Source: Camarhynchus parvulus (taxonomy: Eukaryota > Chordata > Aves > Passeriformes > Thraupidae). Taken from it: a DNA stretch of 64,000 nt. This document shows, one piece after another, positions 23,369 to 37,500 of this stretch. The notes under the pieces were generated by a model. The model saw nothing but the letters and a program-made list of their open reading frames with translations. It was not told the DNA's origin and did no database searches. Position numbers and translations under genes: made by a program. The stretch's first letter is position 1. Every line of letters begins with the position of its first letter. Location of the stretch: NCBI RefSeq assembly GCF_901933205.1, contig NC_044572.1, positions 62,096,965-62,160,964 on the forward strand, in the 5' to 3' direction.

Positions 23369-25640
23369 GAGCTTAAATGTTTTTGTCAAGGTATTGGTAT
23401 CTTCATCATGGTTCAAAAAAGAGAGGCAAATGAGCTTACCTTTGCTCAGATGGAAAAGAGAAAGTAAATGCTGGGTCTTTGTGGACTCTGAAATGGGATA
23501 TTATAAAATGGAATTGCAGAACTGAATTTTGAATAAGGAATTTTGCATTAGCAGTATGTAGCAAGGAAAGAAAGTCAAAATACTGACAATAAGCAGTTGT
23601 TGTGTAGGAAATGAAAATAGATCTAGCTAATTTCATTAATTTCAAGAAACATTTGGAAGTGATAAGAGTCTGACAGCCTGTTGACTAGTGGCTGTAACAA
23701 GCAATGTCAGAGTTTAGTGAGCTCAAAGTGTTTGATTTGACTAGGAAACTTGCACATTTTTTCCCAAATAGTGGTGGAAATATTTCATATGTTAAATATT
23801 TTGTAATTATCATTCTACTTTGCTTCCAAAATAGAAGTTACAAATTCCCTACAGAACTTCTCCTCTTAACAGAAGGAGCAAAGGCTGCTTTATGTTGGTC
23901 TCCTATGGCATTTTTGGTTGGTTCGGGTTATTTTTGTAGTATTTTTCTCTTAAAGTACCATTAATCGAAAATTATTTGAAATAGGATACCTGCCTTAGCT
24001 GCTGCTTCTCTTCTAGCATGCTCTTTCAGTTTCATGTCTCAGTTTGCAGGTGTAGTAGATGAAAATAAATTAGGCTGGCGTGGAATTACTCATGAAACAA
24101 CATGTCTTAGCCTTTTTTTTTAGTAGAATGGCTATTTAGGCAAAGCAGGAAACAGCTGACTCCTTATTACATTGAAAATTGAGAACTGAGGGTTGCTGTG
24201 ACTTAAAATATTAGTGGTGATGGTCAAAGTGGGAAAGCTACACTGAAGAATCAGTGTGATAAACTTTTAAAATAATTTTGAACTTAATGCTGTATTCAAA
24301 CCTGAGTTTTGTTTGCAGTATTGCTCACCTACTTTGCTCCTTTGCATTCTTATCCTAGTGTTACTAACCCAGAACTGCTGACCTCATTAATGCTGCTCCC
24401 TAATTAATGTAATGCTTATCAGAGTTCAGAACCTGTGTGCCCTTTCATATGACTTTTCAGGGTGTTTCAGACCAATCTGCTTGCTTGGAGTCTTCCTTTT
24501 TCCTTAACATATAACTTTTCATTCTCCTCTTAGGATTTTTGTCAACTTTTTGAGAGACCACATGTAATTGTGCCTTATTTCTTCTTGCTTGTTTTGTGTA
24601 ACTCTATTCACTATGCAGGCAGATCCCTGGATAGATCATTTAGGCCGTGGGTTATTTATGGCAGAGATAATTAGCTGAGTTGCAGCTCCTGAAACAGAAG
24701 AATTGTGGCTCAGTGTTGTGGAAGTTTAGCTGATAAGCTTTGTGGGGCCTCAGCTCCTCCCGTGCAGAGTCGCATCAGGAGACTCAGTGCTGGACTCCCA
24801 CAGTCTGGGTGTCTAGCAAAGCTTCATCAGCCTGTGCTGCCCATTCTGTACCTGGTGTTTGTGGCAGTCTTGGAGTCAAGAGCAATGCCAGGGACGGGAA
24901 AGGGCAAAAGGTAGCTGGGTGTGGGCCTTCACTGCTGCTCTCCTGGTTCAGATGCAGTGCAGGATGAGCACGTGTTCAGGTAACAAGGCAGAGCTGATGG
25001 GAAGTCTCCTAAAACTCATGTGTGAGATGGCTCTGTGGAGATATCTAATGGACATCATGGTGTTGATTTGCTGTTTGGGAATACCTCAACATGCAATACC
25101 ACAACATGCCTCTGAGTGTACACTCTGTTACCTGGGGTTTTCTGTTTTCAGAGTGGTTCAGCCTACTCCCATCATGAGTGCAAGAGCTGGCTGCAATTGC
25201 AGCACAGATGGTACTAAATAGAACTATAAAGCTGTGTCAAGTAGTATTTAAAATATTTTGTTGAATACCAATGAAGTAGTTTAAATACTTTGCCAAAAAG
25301 TGGGGTAGCACTCAGATTGATTTAAATACACCTGTTGACGTTACTGATTGAGCTGAATGTTAAGTTTAAAGCACAGTTATTTGCAGTATCAGGAGAAAAA
25401 CAATCATCAGGGTGGAATACATTTTTCATGGTTCTCTCTTTCTGTGAAGGGGACTTCCCATTGTGTAACTGCAGTACAGCATCACTGGTGAACACTTCAT
25501 ATCCTGGTGCAGAATCCCAGAACTCCCTTTTTAGCTGCCTGTGAGTGGGTGCCAGCACAGGCCATAGACTCTCCTGCAGTCTCTGGGTCAGCATGCCCAG
25601 TAGCCAGGCCTGACCTATCACCCTGCAGGCTCTTTAAATA

Positions 25641-28600
25641 TACTCAGCTAAACTAAGTACCATAATTTCTGTGCAAGCAGATCCATAGATAAAATTCATG
25701 CCTTCTTCTGTTCTCCTCAAGTTTAACTTCTGCCTTTTTCTTCCCTTTGTTCTCCTGACCTTTTACCTGCATTCTCCCATGTGCTTTAAAGATACCATGT
25801 AAAGTGTTATCTCCAGAAATGATGGTGCTTCAGAATAGAGCTTGAATGCTGTTAGCAACCCCCAGCAGCACTCTACTGCTTACTCTAAATTGGAAGCTTT
25901 GATTACATTTAATCATCTGTAGTGATTATGGTAGGGTGTGTGTCACTCATGTCTCAGCTCTTTTGTCTGCTTTCTGTGTCTCACTGCTCTGAGTAACGTC
26001 CCTTATAGTAAGTACTCATTGGCAGGGATTGGGGTTTTTTCAGATTATTAACTGATTTGTATTTATATTTTTGTATGCTGATTGGTAAATATCTTTCTCC
26101 TGCTCTGAAACATGTCAGGGCTGACAGCTTGATTTGATTTTAAGACATCTAATTTAGAGTTTGGTTGTTTTTCGGTTTTTGTTGGTTTTTTTCCTGCTGC
26201 AATAAGACAAATCTTATAACGGAATAACTTTTTTTATGTTGCAGCTGTGCTTAGCATGGTGCTGCTGAATGGAAAGGCCTCTGCCTTTCTGCAGGGTGAT
26301 ACAGGCTCTCCCGTTCTCAAACCCTCCCTCTCTTAACCTGGTGTGCTCCTTGGCTCACTGTATCCATGCTGAAGCTGGGCCCTTTTTAGTACCTAATCAG
26401 GCACTTTCCACTGCATGAAAGGGTCCCTGCACCTTCTCTATTTTTAGGCATTGATTTGTCTCTTTGCCATTTCTTTGCTTTGTTTTATGCCCTGAGTTAA
26501 AAAAAACCCAAACAACCAAACCTGGCTGGACTCAGTGTTTTACCTGCACAATAAATCTGCAACATGGCTAAAATCCTCACAGGTAATGGCAATGGGAAGA
26601 TATTTCAAAAAAACTTCTTCCTTTCAGTGTGATAATACAGCAGTGTTCCACTCTTTGTAGACAAATATTCATAAAAAGAGAAACCTGTCTCTACAGTCTT
26701 AAGATCACAGCTCAAAAAACTTTTTGATGGGGTATTGTTAGATGCAAGCCAATGAGGGGAAAAAAGTTTCCAGTAGGAGTTAAAGAAGACTTAACAAGTT
26801 TTTAAGAAATAAGTATTATCATATCTTTAAAATATATGAGCTGTATATAGGCTTTGGGTAAAATTCCATTGGGAATACTGCATGTTGTTCAAATACGTGT
26901 TTTTAAATGTCAAAGCATGTGTAGAGAGAAACCAGTTGTGTAAGGAAAAAAGTATTTTCTGACAGTAGCCCGCTGTGCAGGCTGCCAGTCGGAGTTCCTG
27001 TGATGTCTGCTGTCAACAAATGTGAGAGTTGCACAGTGTAGGAAGTCAGTTTGGGAAGGTGATTATGATGACTGGCAATCTTTGAGTAAACTGTGTCAGG
27101 AGCTAGGTGGCAAAGTTTTTGATTTTGTCAGTGCAACCTTTAAACTATGATAGGACCTGAAAAGATGCAGAATCAATTTTTGTTAATTATTATAGCCCTG
27201 TGGAATTTTAGGGTCTAGATTCTTTACCTCCCTATTTCTTGTTGTCAGTTCATTGTGTCTGTACTGCCTGTTATCTCTTGGAGCTTAACACCAGTTGCTG
27301 TGGTAGAAAAGAGTAGATGTATCCGTCTTTTTTCAGTGGCTTTGAATTTGAGAATAGTAATTTTGCCAAAGCCAGCATGCCACTGTAAATTCACTGGACA
27401 AGTTCTGTGGAGAGAGAAGCTGTTAATCCTAGCTAGACATTTTTCAGAGCAAAACCTGCTAGGACTTGTTTCAAGCACATTGCAGTGTTTATGTGCGGAG
27501 CAACGCGTGGAATAAATTGGTGATCAGAGGTTTGGTGAAGCATGTGACAGGAATTACAGGAGTAGTTGGGCTGGGCATGCTTGTGTGAAATGTTGTGGTT
27601 TTGGGGAATGGGATAGGCTTGAATTCAAAATTAAAATAGATTTTTAATGTTTCTCTTAAATTTACATTTGAACTGGGTTTTGTTTTGTTTGGGTTTTTTT
27701 TTGGTAACAAAGGCTGCAAAAGCTTAAATACTTAATTTTGGAGTTTTAAAGTTTACAAGTCAAAAACTGAAAGAAGAATCCAGATGTTTTAGTGAACAAA
27801 TGTAGTAGTAAGTTGTAGATCTCTGTAGGTTGTATCCCAGTTGTGATTTTAAAATGCTGTAAAAACAGTGCATTACTGGTTTTAGTTTGGGCTTGATTTT
27901 TTTTCTTTTTACATGATATTTGATATAATGTTTTTAAAGTAGACATCAAATAGCTCCTATTTTCCATTTCTTTGTCAGAATTGCCTTTTCTGAGCACTTA
28001 ATTCTCTGGGACTTCAAAAACAGGTGAGGATTAATCACTTCTGAGCGTGTTCTTGTTGTCAGAAGGATATTTTTCATCATGTTCCCAATTTTCTTGAACA
28101 AAGTGTTCCAGCTGTCTTCATTCAGTAAAGATACCATCAATTACAAGTAATTAACAGGTCAAATCAGATTATGATCTGTGGGTTTTCTTTTTGAGAGGTA
28201 AGATGATTAAAATGTCTGTTGTGATCTAATAATTCTGCATATGGCAGATCCAACCTGAAGCAGTTTCTGAAGAAGAAAAATGTATTGTGGATGCTTTTTC
28301 ATATTGAACATTAAGAGTTTAAAAGGTCAAGATATGAATGAATGCTGAAATTCAACAAATTGATGAGAGGCCAGATTACTTTGGCTTAGTAGTTAAATCT
28401 CTCCCATGCACCTTCTTACTTCTGGCTTTTTGAAATGAAGCAGTGTGTAATTTACTGCTGAAGGTTCCAGCGCTTTTCCACAGAAAAGTGAGTGAAACTG
28501 TAGACAATTAACTTGAACTGGATGAGCAACTGACCTTGAACTCAAGAGTGTGATCAGGTAGTGCCTTGCACATCAGGTGAGGTTTCATCAGAAGTTACTT

Positions 28601-31600
28601 TACTTCAGCTGTTTAATACTGTGCCCTGAGAGTGTCAGTGTCAATGAAATTCTTTGTATTTCAGGTTTTTTTTTCAACTGTAATACTTAGATTTTAAATA
28701 AGAATATTAAAAATTAGGTATTTTACTATTGCTAATGGTAGATGGATAATTTCATACAAGGAACAGAAGGTTTCATAATGTACTAAAGACTAATAGCTGA
28801 AAGCTCAAGTCCAGTGATGGGTTTGGGGTGGGGGAGGGAAGGACAGAAGTGCATTTACTTTGTTATTGGAAGAAACTGCTGAAGGAAAGAGGGAACATAT
28901 CTACTGACTTGAGGAAACAAGATAGGTGTTTACTTTTGCCTTTGATCACCTTGTGCTTCTCTTGTTTCTGGCTTGTATGGTGGGTGAGACAAGTCAGTAT
29001 CCTTTCTGAAGTGTGGAATACTTTGACCTCCTGCTGCTTGGACGAAGCTGGGATGGTGGTTACCATCTTCCAAGTTTCTGGTATCACAGAAAAAAATCTT
29101 CTGTCTTCAAGGCCTGCACTAAGAATTCCACCTGCAAAATTTTCTTTAGTACTGTGTCTGAGGTTGCTGGTGGGGTGGAATATTGGTCAATCAAGAGAAT
29201 TCTAGTAAAAAAAATTTTTAAATGTGAACTCAGTTCCTTCTGAGTCCCAGTATGGGATTTCCCAGGTTTGAGAGAAAGTATGTGATAGCACATTTTGCTA
29301 AACATCAAATACAGGGTGGTAATTAAGTTCTTTTCATTGCCCATGCCTATCAGCTAGGAACACCTTCTAAAAATAGCTTTTCCTTTGGTGTTTGTATGCC
29401 CTGTGTATTTGGGCACAGCAGTTTAATGAAAGATAAGAATTGGGGATGACTTCTAAATGTGCAAAACTGGAGTCACTTGAAGGCAGAAGGCTGACCACTG
29501 ATACGAGTACAGCTTTGGACAGAAGCTGTAGGGGGACAGTAGAGCTTTGTGTATTATGAGCTGTGTCAAGGGGGCTTCTTACAAAATGTGTAGGTGAGAA
29601 AGAGAAGTCTTGGGGAAGCATGATAAAATCAAAAGCTGGTAACAGTTCACAAGAGAATTTCTACTGCATTTGTACATTTCATAAGATAAATTAAACTGTT
29701 CAAGTTATATTTTCTTGGTATTGTTGCTTATTGATGCCTACAGCAAAGTTGCTGTGGCTTCAGAGAGAAGGGAGAATGGAAAGCCCACTACAATTGTTAA
29801 ATTTCATCCTTACTGTCTCCCAGATTGTAGTCCCAAAATTCTGCAATTTGCAAGCAGAGGACCATAAAATTTTCCAGTGTGTATTTCAGATGACAGATTG
29901 CTTGAGCAATCCAGTAGTTTGTCTTGTCTGTTTAAATTATAAAATGACATATAAAGTCTGAATCATTGTGCAATTAAGTGGTGGTTGAGTGATAAAAAAT
30001 TGTTTCCTTAACACTTGCTTCAGACATGCTCATTCTTCAGCTGCCTCTAATAGCATTAGAGAGGTCTCTGATTTTAGAAATGTATTTTGGTTTGTGTACA
30101 GGAAACAGTATATTGCCTTGATGGAACAGCTTTTCTTTTTTTTTTTTTTACGTAATTTTGGCTCAGTTGATAGGCATATTTGGAAAAAACTCCAGCATGT
30201 AATTGTGAGACTTTTTGTGATTGTTATTAGAAACAGGTGCCAAGTAAATAGTCATGAGTTTTTTTTAATGGTGAAAAGGTTCATGGAGATGCTTAGTTGT
30301 CTCTCTGAGGTAAGCAGAAACTTTGCTATGCAAGACTGCTGTTAATGAGCCTGACTTTTATTATTGCCAGCTGAACAAGCAGCTCAGAGCAGCTAACAGA
30401 ATTTTATATTAGTCCTATACCAGCTGGAGTCAGCACAGATGGCAGTAATAGTTTCCATCACAGTGCAAAGATAAATGGCTGCTCTGTTGTGCCATGGTGG
30501 AGTGTTAAATAGAGATCCCAAGTAATGCATTTACTAGTACTTATTAAGATATATTGAGTATCTGTAAGACCAAGTCCTGAATGTTAAAGTTCTCTGAACT
30601 TTATTAACTGCTGTGATGTGAAGAAAAGCACCTTATTAATAAATAATAAACTTACTTCAAGAAGGAAGTGATGTGTTTGTAAAGAGATGAGGTTTATGGA
30701 TCAGATAGTGAATTTGTGCAGTTACAGTAAATTAGAATCATCAGTGACTTGGATTTGGAGGACAGAATTGCTGGGAAATGTTTTCTTTTTCCTCAGCTAG
30801 TGGCAAAGGTGTAGAACAGAGGCAAGGTTTCACACAGGGACTGCAGGAGGTTGTAAATAGAATGGTCAATGTTTAGCATTGGAAGGAAAATCCTGTGATA
30901 CAAATTGAAGCTTAGATGAGGTGATTTAGTGGGAATTGGGTCAGAAGGCACTGGTGCTGTTGGAATGGGAAAATTGCTGTAAATCTCTTATCACAATTTT
31001 CTGAGATTATGGAAGTAATTTACAGTGATGAAGAATAGATGACTTTTAAAAGCTCTTCAGGAATTAGTTTGGAAAAAAAAATCCACAAAAGTAACTTGTC
31101 TGTTTTGACTTTCTGTGAATGCAAAAATATTTGAAACTGGTTCTCTGAAGAAATACATCTGCTTGCGTGTTGTTTGGGGTTTTTTTAAAGCTTTTTCCAG
31201 ACTTAGCTATTCTCTAGGTTATGGCACAGAAGAGAACAAAACCATTAAGTAATTGCTTTGACTGGAGCTCTTTGCAGGGTGTGGGTAAAGCAAACAACTG
31301 AGCAAACCTGGAGGGCAGAGGACTTTTTCATTGTTCCCTGCCAGGGTCACCAAGCCTCCCCTCACTGTAGGCAGCAGGCAGAATCTCCAGCATCTCACAC
31401 AATTTTACCTACAGGTAAAATGAAGTGAGCATGTCTTTGGAACAGCTTTGGATTACAGTTTTTCACATAAGTTGTTTAATGGGGTATTATACTGGAAGAA
31501 TATTTCTAAGCTTGAGGTATTTAAGAATTCTTAGCACTTCTTCCTCTATTAATCTAGTGTTGCTGTTGGCAATGAAAATGAGTGAAGGTAGGCTGGGTGT

Positions 31601-34560
31601 AGGTGTGTCTGCTGCTGTTGAGCACCAGAGACAATCAAATGTTTGCATGCTGTGCCTCACTTCTGGAGAAGAGCTGCTGTCAAGGAATAACATTTTAACT
31701 TTGGTTTTATTTAGTGTGCCTGATTGCCAGGTTTTGATACCAAATTAAGATGTGTAAGAACAATAATCTTTCATTCAGGAAAATCTGGGGTATATTTTAC
31801 TGTGGTGAACAACTCAGGTCTGACCATGAAAATACAATTGGCACTCATGGATGGCTGAAGTATAGACAGTGTAGAGAGTATAGTTTCTTCTTTTTATGTG
31901 ATTTTTTTCCCTTTTTCTTCATGTGTGAGGTGTGGTTTTGGAAGAGAGTTACTATTAGTGACAAATTTTTCTTAAGAAGAACTTTTTTGAGACAATTCTT
32001 AAAATCGGCCAAGATAAGCTTAGTGAGATTTTAGGTTTGCAAAATCTACTTTTAAGCTGCTGAGTTTGTTGGAAACAGCCACTTCACCCAGATTTTCCTG
32101 TATTATTTTCCCTGCTATTGGCTCCCCCAATAAAAACATACATGTCCAAAATCTCTCTAGGTTGTTTGCTTATGTGTCCCTCTGAAAGTTTAACTAGGGA
32201 TAGCTACTCATAATGCAGTAACAGTTGTTTTACTTCAGGTATACTAAACTGCTCTCTAGGATTAGCATTGCATGGATTTTATTCCTTTGGAAAATTGCTA
32301 GCCAAGATACCAAGTTTACCAGGGATGCTGTCATGGTCCATTGTTGTTGTTTGTCCCAAAGCATGAAGGAGATAAAATGCAACTTGAAATTAAAGTTCTT
32401 GCTGTTTTGGGATCTGATGCAGACACCTTTGTGGTCCTGTGGTTTTACAGGTAGGTGTCTGTCAATGTTGGAAGTACTCTTAGAGGCAGAAATGCTGTGT
32501 GCCAGCACTCATTGTACTATTCAGAACTTAGACCTTTTCCTGAAATTCTCTTGTTTGTTTCTCTACCTTTAAAACAGAGAAATTAAAAAACTCTGGGGTT
32601 GTTTTTCTCCAGGCCTCTGATTAGCATAGTAAATATTCTTGAGTTGTGTCACTTTTTTTTAACAGGTTTGCTGCATTTCCACAGAGCTTCCCTTTTACTG
32701 TAATTTAGAGTTATGTTTGACCTGAAGTGTGAAACTCATGGGTACAAAAGGTCTGGAAGGATGGTTCAAAGACTGGGCTGCTATTGAGGCAAGACTCCTG
32801 GTTAATTTTCATGCCAATAGTTAGAAAATACAAATAAGGAAGCAATTACTTTTGTTGGTGATTGTTCCTTCAAATGCTACTTTGAGGCCATTCCTTCATG
32901 AGGAAGGCACGCACTTTGATGGAGAATATTACAACATATTTTTACCACTGTTTTTCTGTGGAGAATCTTCAGAAAAATACTAATTACTGAGAAGTATTAA
33001 TACGGTGTAAGAAAGAAGAGCTCATCTCCTGTGCCTCACATATTCAAATGATGCTGAGTGTGCAGTTTTGGTGTTGTTTGTGCTGTGGGTTGAGCACTAA
33101 TATGCAGTATATACATGTAACATGCCCCAGGACACAGACACATGACTTGGTTAATCCATGGCATTTCAAGCACTCTGTTTTGAAAGATTGTAGACGCACC
33201 TCATGAAACCCCTAAAGGTGAATTTGTCTATAGAAATATGACTATGTGTATCTCTGGATGGATTCAGGCTGCATTTCTCATGCTGAAGTTCCTGCTTTTC
33301 AAGGCACAATCCTCTGTTTCTCTTATTTCTGACAGTGTCTGGTTGGCATATGCACCTGAGTTGATCTAAGGTTATTACTTACACCTTACCCTTTCTGCTC
33401 AGGATTCATAAAGCATTATTGCTTTAAGTTCTTGGGAAATCTTGTAGTCAAGTACTGAAGAGTGGTGTGTCTAGCCAGCCATTGGATTATAATTCACATT
33501 ATTGCAAGTCTAAGTTCTGTGTTACAGTAGCTTTTTTCTGCTTGGTTTTTATATATATTGTATTCTCCCTGTGGAGCAGACCAGCTGATTTACACATTCT
33601 TTTCATGTATTTTGGAAAAACACCCATTCTCTCACCTTGTATTTCTTTAATGTTGATCCTCTTATATGAAGGTATTCTTGCAGAGTATGAATTTCAGAAT
33701 GAATTTTGCAGAATGCTGGGTTTCCCACCAAGATCACCGGTGAGTTACAGAGCTCTCCCCACACACCCTTATCTTCTGTTCATCACATCTAGCTGGACTG
33801 TTGCTTTGGAAACTGTTGTAATGTCGCAAGTGACTTCATTATGATTAAATGAGGGGAAAAAAATAGAACAAAAGAGCACATTCCTGTTTCAACATGCAAC
33901 TGGGAAACTAAAACTGTCTCACATACATTCTCTGTATTTCAGAACACTTTCTGGTAATGGCACAGATCTGTCCTGCTAGTCAGGAATAAAATCCATACTT
34001 TGAAATTCCCATTATGTATTTCCTTTAAATAGAATCAATAATCAACTGATGTAGTTACAAGGATAATTATACTTATACTCTATTAAAAGCTGTGTGTGGT
34101 TCTGCCAAAAAAGAACCATTTATTGTTTACACTTCTTTGTCCATCACGGAGACTTAATTAGTTGTCTTTAATACTGAGTTTTCTGTTCTGTCTGGGAGTA
34201 TTTTCTATTTATGTCTAGTATCTGTATAAATATTTAGGTTTCTGAAGCAGGTCTGTAACTGCAGCTAAACAGAAGATTATAAAATTGTGCCAGGATGCTG
34301 CAAAATTTTTTGGCACTGTCTCAGCATTGTTACTGATGTAAAGAGATTTCCATGTATTTTGTGGTTATATTGGAGGTTTTTTTCTCAGTTTACACTTAAT
34401 AGCTTGTCTAGTAAATTTAAGTCTTCAGTGCTATATGGTAAATAAATAAAACTTACTAATGACTGAAGAAGGAAAAACCAGAGTTATGGTTTCCTCAACC
34501 TGCCCCCTTCATGCTCTAGAAGCTGTTTGCTGAAGGTTGCATCTAGTTTTCTAAACAGTG
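25641..34560 (+). other. KIF13A: KIF13A intron 2, segment c
   Basis: AT-rich intron with many short T- and A-runs. Several G3-4/T6-9 tracts occur (26031-26040, 27691-27702, 31176-31186). I see no transposon with clear ends, no exon homologous to a known protein, and no structural RNA. Open frames reach about 125 codons, as expected by chance at this composition. Confidence 0.7.
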
Positions 34561-37500
34561 AGCTCTTCTTTCTGTCCAGCTTCCATTCAAAACCACAGAA
34601 TGGTCAGGAGCCAGATCAGTGATGTTACTTGGAGGTGAGAGGGATGGGAACAGGAGGACACACTGCAGGAGTTCCCACCCTCCTTGGCACTATGGTGTAT
34701 GTGCAGTGCTGGTTGGATATCCTGCTGGTCCTCAGCTCTGGGTCTGGGTCCCTCCCTGGAGTCTGTAGTAGCTCAGTGTGCTGGGAATCTCTCCAGAACA
34801 GGTTACTGAGCCACAGCCAGGCCTTGCTCTGCGCCTTACAGGGAAGGGGCTGGCACTCAGAGCATTCCTTGCTATGCCTGCTCCTGTGCCAAGCTGAAAT
34901 CACTAGCAGGTCTGCAGAAGTTTAAAGTGCTCGGCATGGGCAGCTTGATTAATGCCACAGCAAGTGAAGATAGTTTGGGATGTGTTTAAATCAAATTCTT
35001 TTTTTTGTTCTTCTCCATTCAACTTTATTGTCACTGGTTTGTTACAGTGAATGAAGTGGTTGGTGTGCGAGATAGTGTTACAGAAGCTGGGGAAGTATAG
35101 AAAAAAAGCAGGCTGTGAGACTCGCTGCAGAGACACCAGACCAGTATTTTTTTCGTTGGCTATATTCATATGAAGTGCTAAAATTGACATTTACAGCCAC
35201 TGATAAACTTTTAAGTCATTAATACTTTCAAGTAACTTGTCATTTTTTTCCCAGAGTGTCCAACACCTTCCTTTTTTGGCAAAGCAAAATGAATAAGCCT
35301 ATCCTGAGTAATCCATGAATTATCTTTTCCATTATCTCTCAGGAAGTTCTGATTGTTTCTGAAACGCTGCGTACTACTGATCTGCTACCTGAGGAATGTG
35401 TCCACTCCCTCTATTGTATAAGTACGTGGTGTAATCATTAGTATGAATCTGTTGTTCTCTTGTTCTGTCTGGAAAAATAATTAACGATATTGAAATGATA
35501 CGGTTTCTTATACAAAAAATTTTTTTTTTTCTGAATGTGTATTTTTATCATCTGTCTAGGTAGCTGCAGATGAGGGTCTTATCCCTAAGAATCTCTTCAT
35601 AATCATGTCTTTTTGCTTTTGTGGCCGGAATCCTAAATTAATTACTGAATCATAAGATCTAATCTTGATGTTGACCAAGACAACCTCTTGGTTATGGTAT
35701 TTCTGTACTATCAAGGAAACTAGTGATTAATCCAGAAATACATGCATATTTGTGGATAAATCAAACACTGGTAACACTGGCATACAAAGTATACACTTGT
35801 TGAGTCAGAAGTCCATCAGAGAAGTCCATTGTGAATTATCATCAGCTAAATAAAAGAGATGGGATGTGTAAATAGGTATTTAATTCACAAAATTCAGAGG
35901 GACTTGCTTTACTGAACATATTTGGTATTTTTAGCAGACACACGTTGAACTGAGGCACAGTATTTGTTAGAGGCCAGTTCTTTCTGAATTCTATTTATAG
36001 GCTGGCCTGGAATGCTCACATGATGATACTGTTTGTAATCTTGGGTATTTTTATTGCCAGTGATGCTATGGCAAAGAGCTTCTCAGTATTTCCATTATAC
36101 TGTTCTCTTTCTAAGCTGTATACCTAGTGCCTAACATAAAGCTTGGCTTGGAGATTGAGGATGTGACTCCTCTGCAACTAGAATAAATCCTGTCTTTGTA
36201 TTTTTGGATGAGTTATGTGATTGCAGTGACTTGTATACTTTTCATTATCATGTTGCTACAACAAATATTAAAACTCGTGGTAGTTAAAACAAGATCTGAA
36301 AAGTATCCATGGAAAGTGGTCAAAGAATAGACAGAAAACTGAAACTGCAATGTTGTAGTTTGTGAGTTTGCTCTGGTATAGTGGAGTTTAATCCAAAATG
36401 TTCAAACCATAAATGATTTTGAGCTCAGTTAGTGAGACTCTGATAAGAATACTGGCCCAAATGAATGTTGGCAATATTCCAGATTTTTTGTTTCAGTGTT
36501 CTTTGGTTTTATTAGGTTCACTCCAGTTCATTAGCGCCGTGTTTAAAAAAACAAACCAAAAAAACTCCAACCAAACAATTTCATCTGAGGAGAGTAGAAA
36601 AGGAGGAGTAGAAAATAATCAAACTGGCAGGAAAAGAATACCACTTACGTGTAGTTATAATAAAATATGTCAAGGCAAAAAGGAAAAGTACTGATTTTTT
36701 CTGTTTAAATTTTGTTTTGGTCAGCTGCCTAAAGGAGTATTTCTGTCTTCCACCTGATGACCACTGATGGTCATTTTCTTCTATAAGGAAAAAAAAATCT
36801 TTCTCTTCCACTTCCTGCCATTACTCCCTCTTTCCTTTCCTCCTAGGTAGAATGTGATACCGTTGCCTTTTCTTGACAAGGAGGGTTGCATTTGATTTAG
36901 TGTATACAATGGTATTTTCCCCAAGGATTTTTTTTTTGAGTGCGACAGGATTTAGAAAATGCTTGATACTTTTTTCAGCGCTGTAGAGAAAGTTTGTCTA
37001 TTTGTAACTACCCAAGAGTCAAGAGTTATGGTTCTCAGAGTAACTAAAGGAATTACCCTCAGTGCCTTATGTGGATTAGTCTAAAGAAGTGCTATCTGGA
37101 AAAACTGGGTTTCTATTGAAAGGTTACCACTTTTGTATATCATTATGTTGTGCAGTTAACTTCTATTTGCCTGAGCTTGACAGTAATTTTTATGCAACTG
37201 AAGCATTACTAAAGGAAATGTTGTATTGAGCTTTTGAGGTTTGGTTCTCTTTGTTAAGGATAGGTTCCATTGCCTACAGAGAGGTTGTTTAGATTAGGAA
37301 AGACTCAGTAAATACGAAATAATTGCATTTCTTCTTTTCTATTGACTAGTTACTTACAGGTATTGCACAGAGGAGAAGGTACATGTGTGTAGGGCAAGCA
37401 AAGAACATCCATTTTTGTCAGAGGTAGCACAATGTACAATAAATAAAAACAAAATTGCAATCCCAGAATGTAGCCACTCAGTTTATACTGTAATAATAGA

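Larger units (their letters stand above)
18281..25640 (+). other. KIF13A: KIF13A intron 2, segment b
   Basis: Mostly AT-rich, with two more GC-balanced patches (about 18300-18500 and 24700-25220) that resemble neither CR1 nor a known exon. It contains a 21-bp exact repeat (18797-18817 and 23348-23368), a C-run followed by an A12 run at 22111-22138, and a 10-bp inverted repeat around 19747-19813. A 156-codon minus-strand frame at 21658-22128 has no recognisable domain and is taken as chance. Confidence 0.7.
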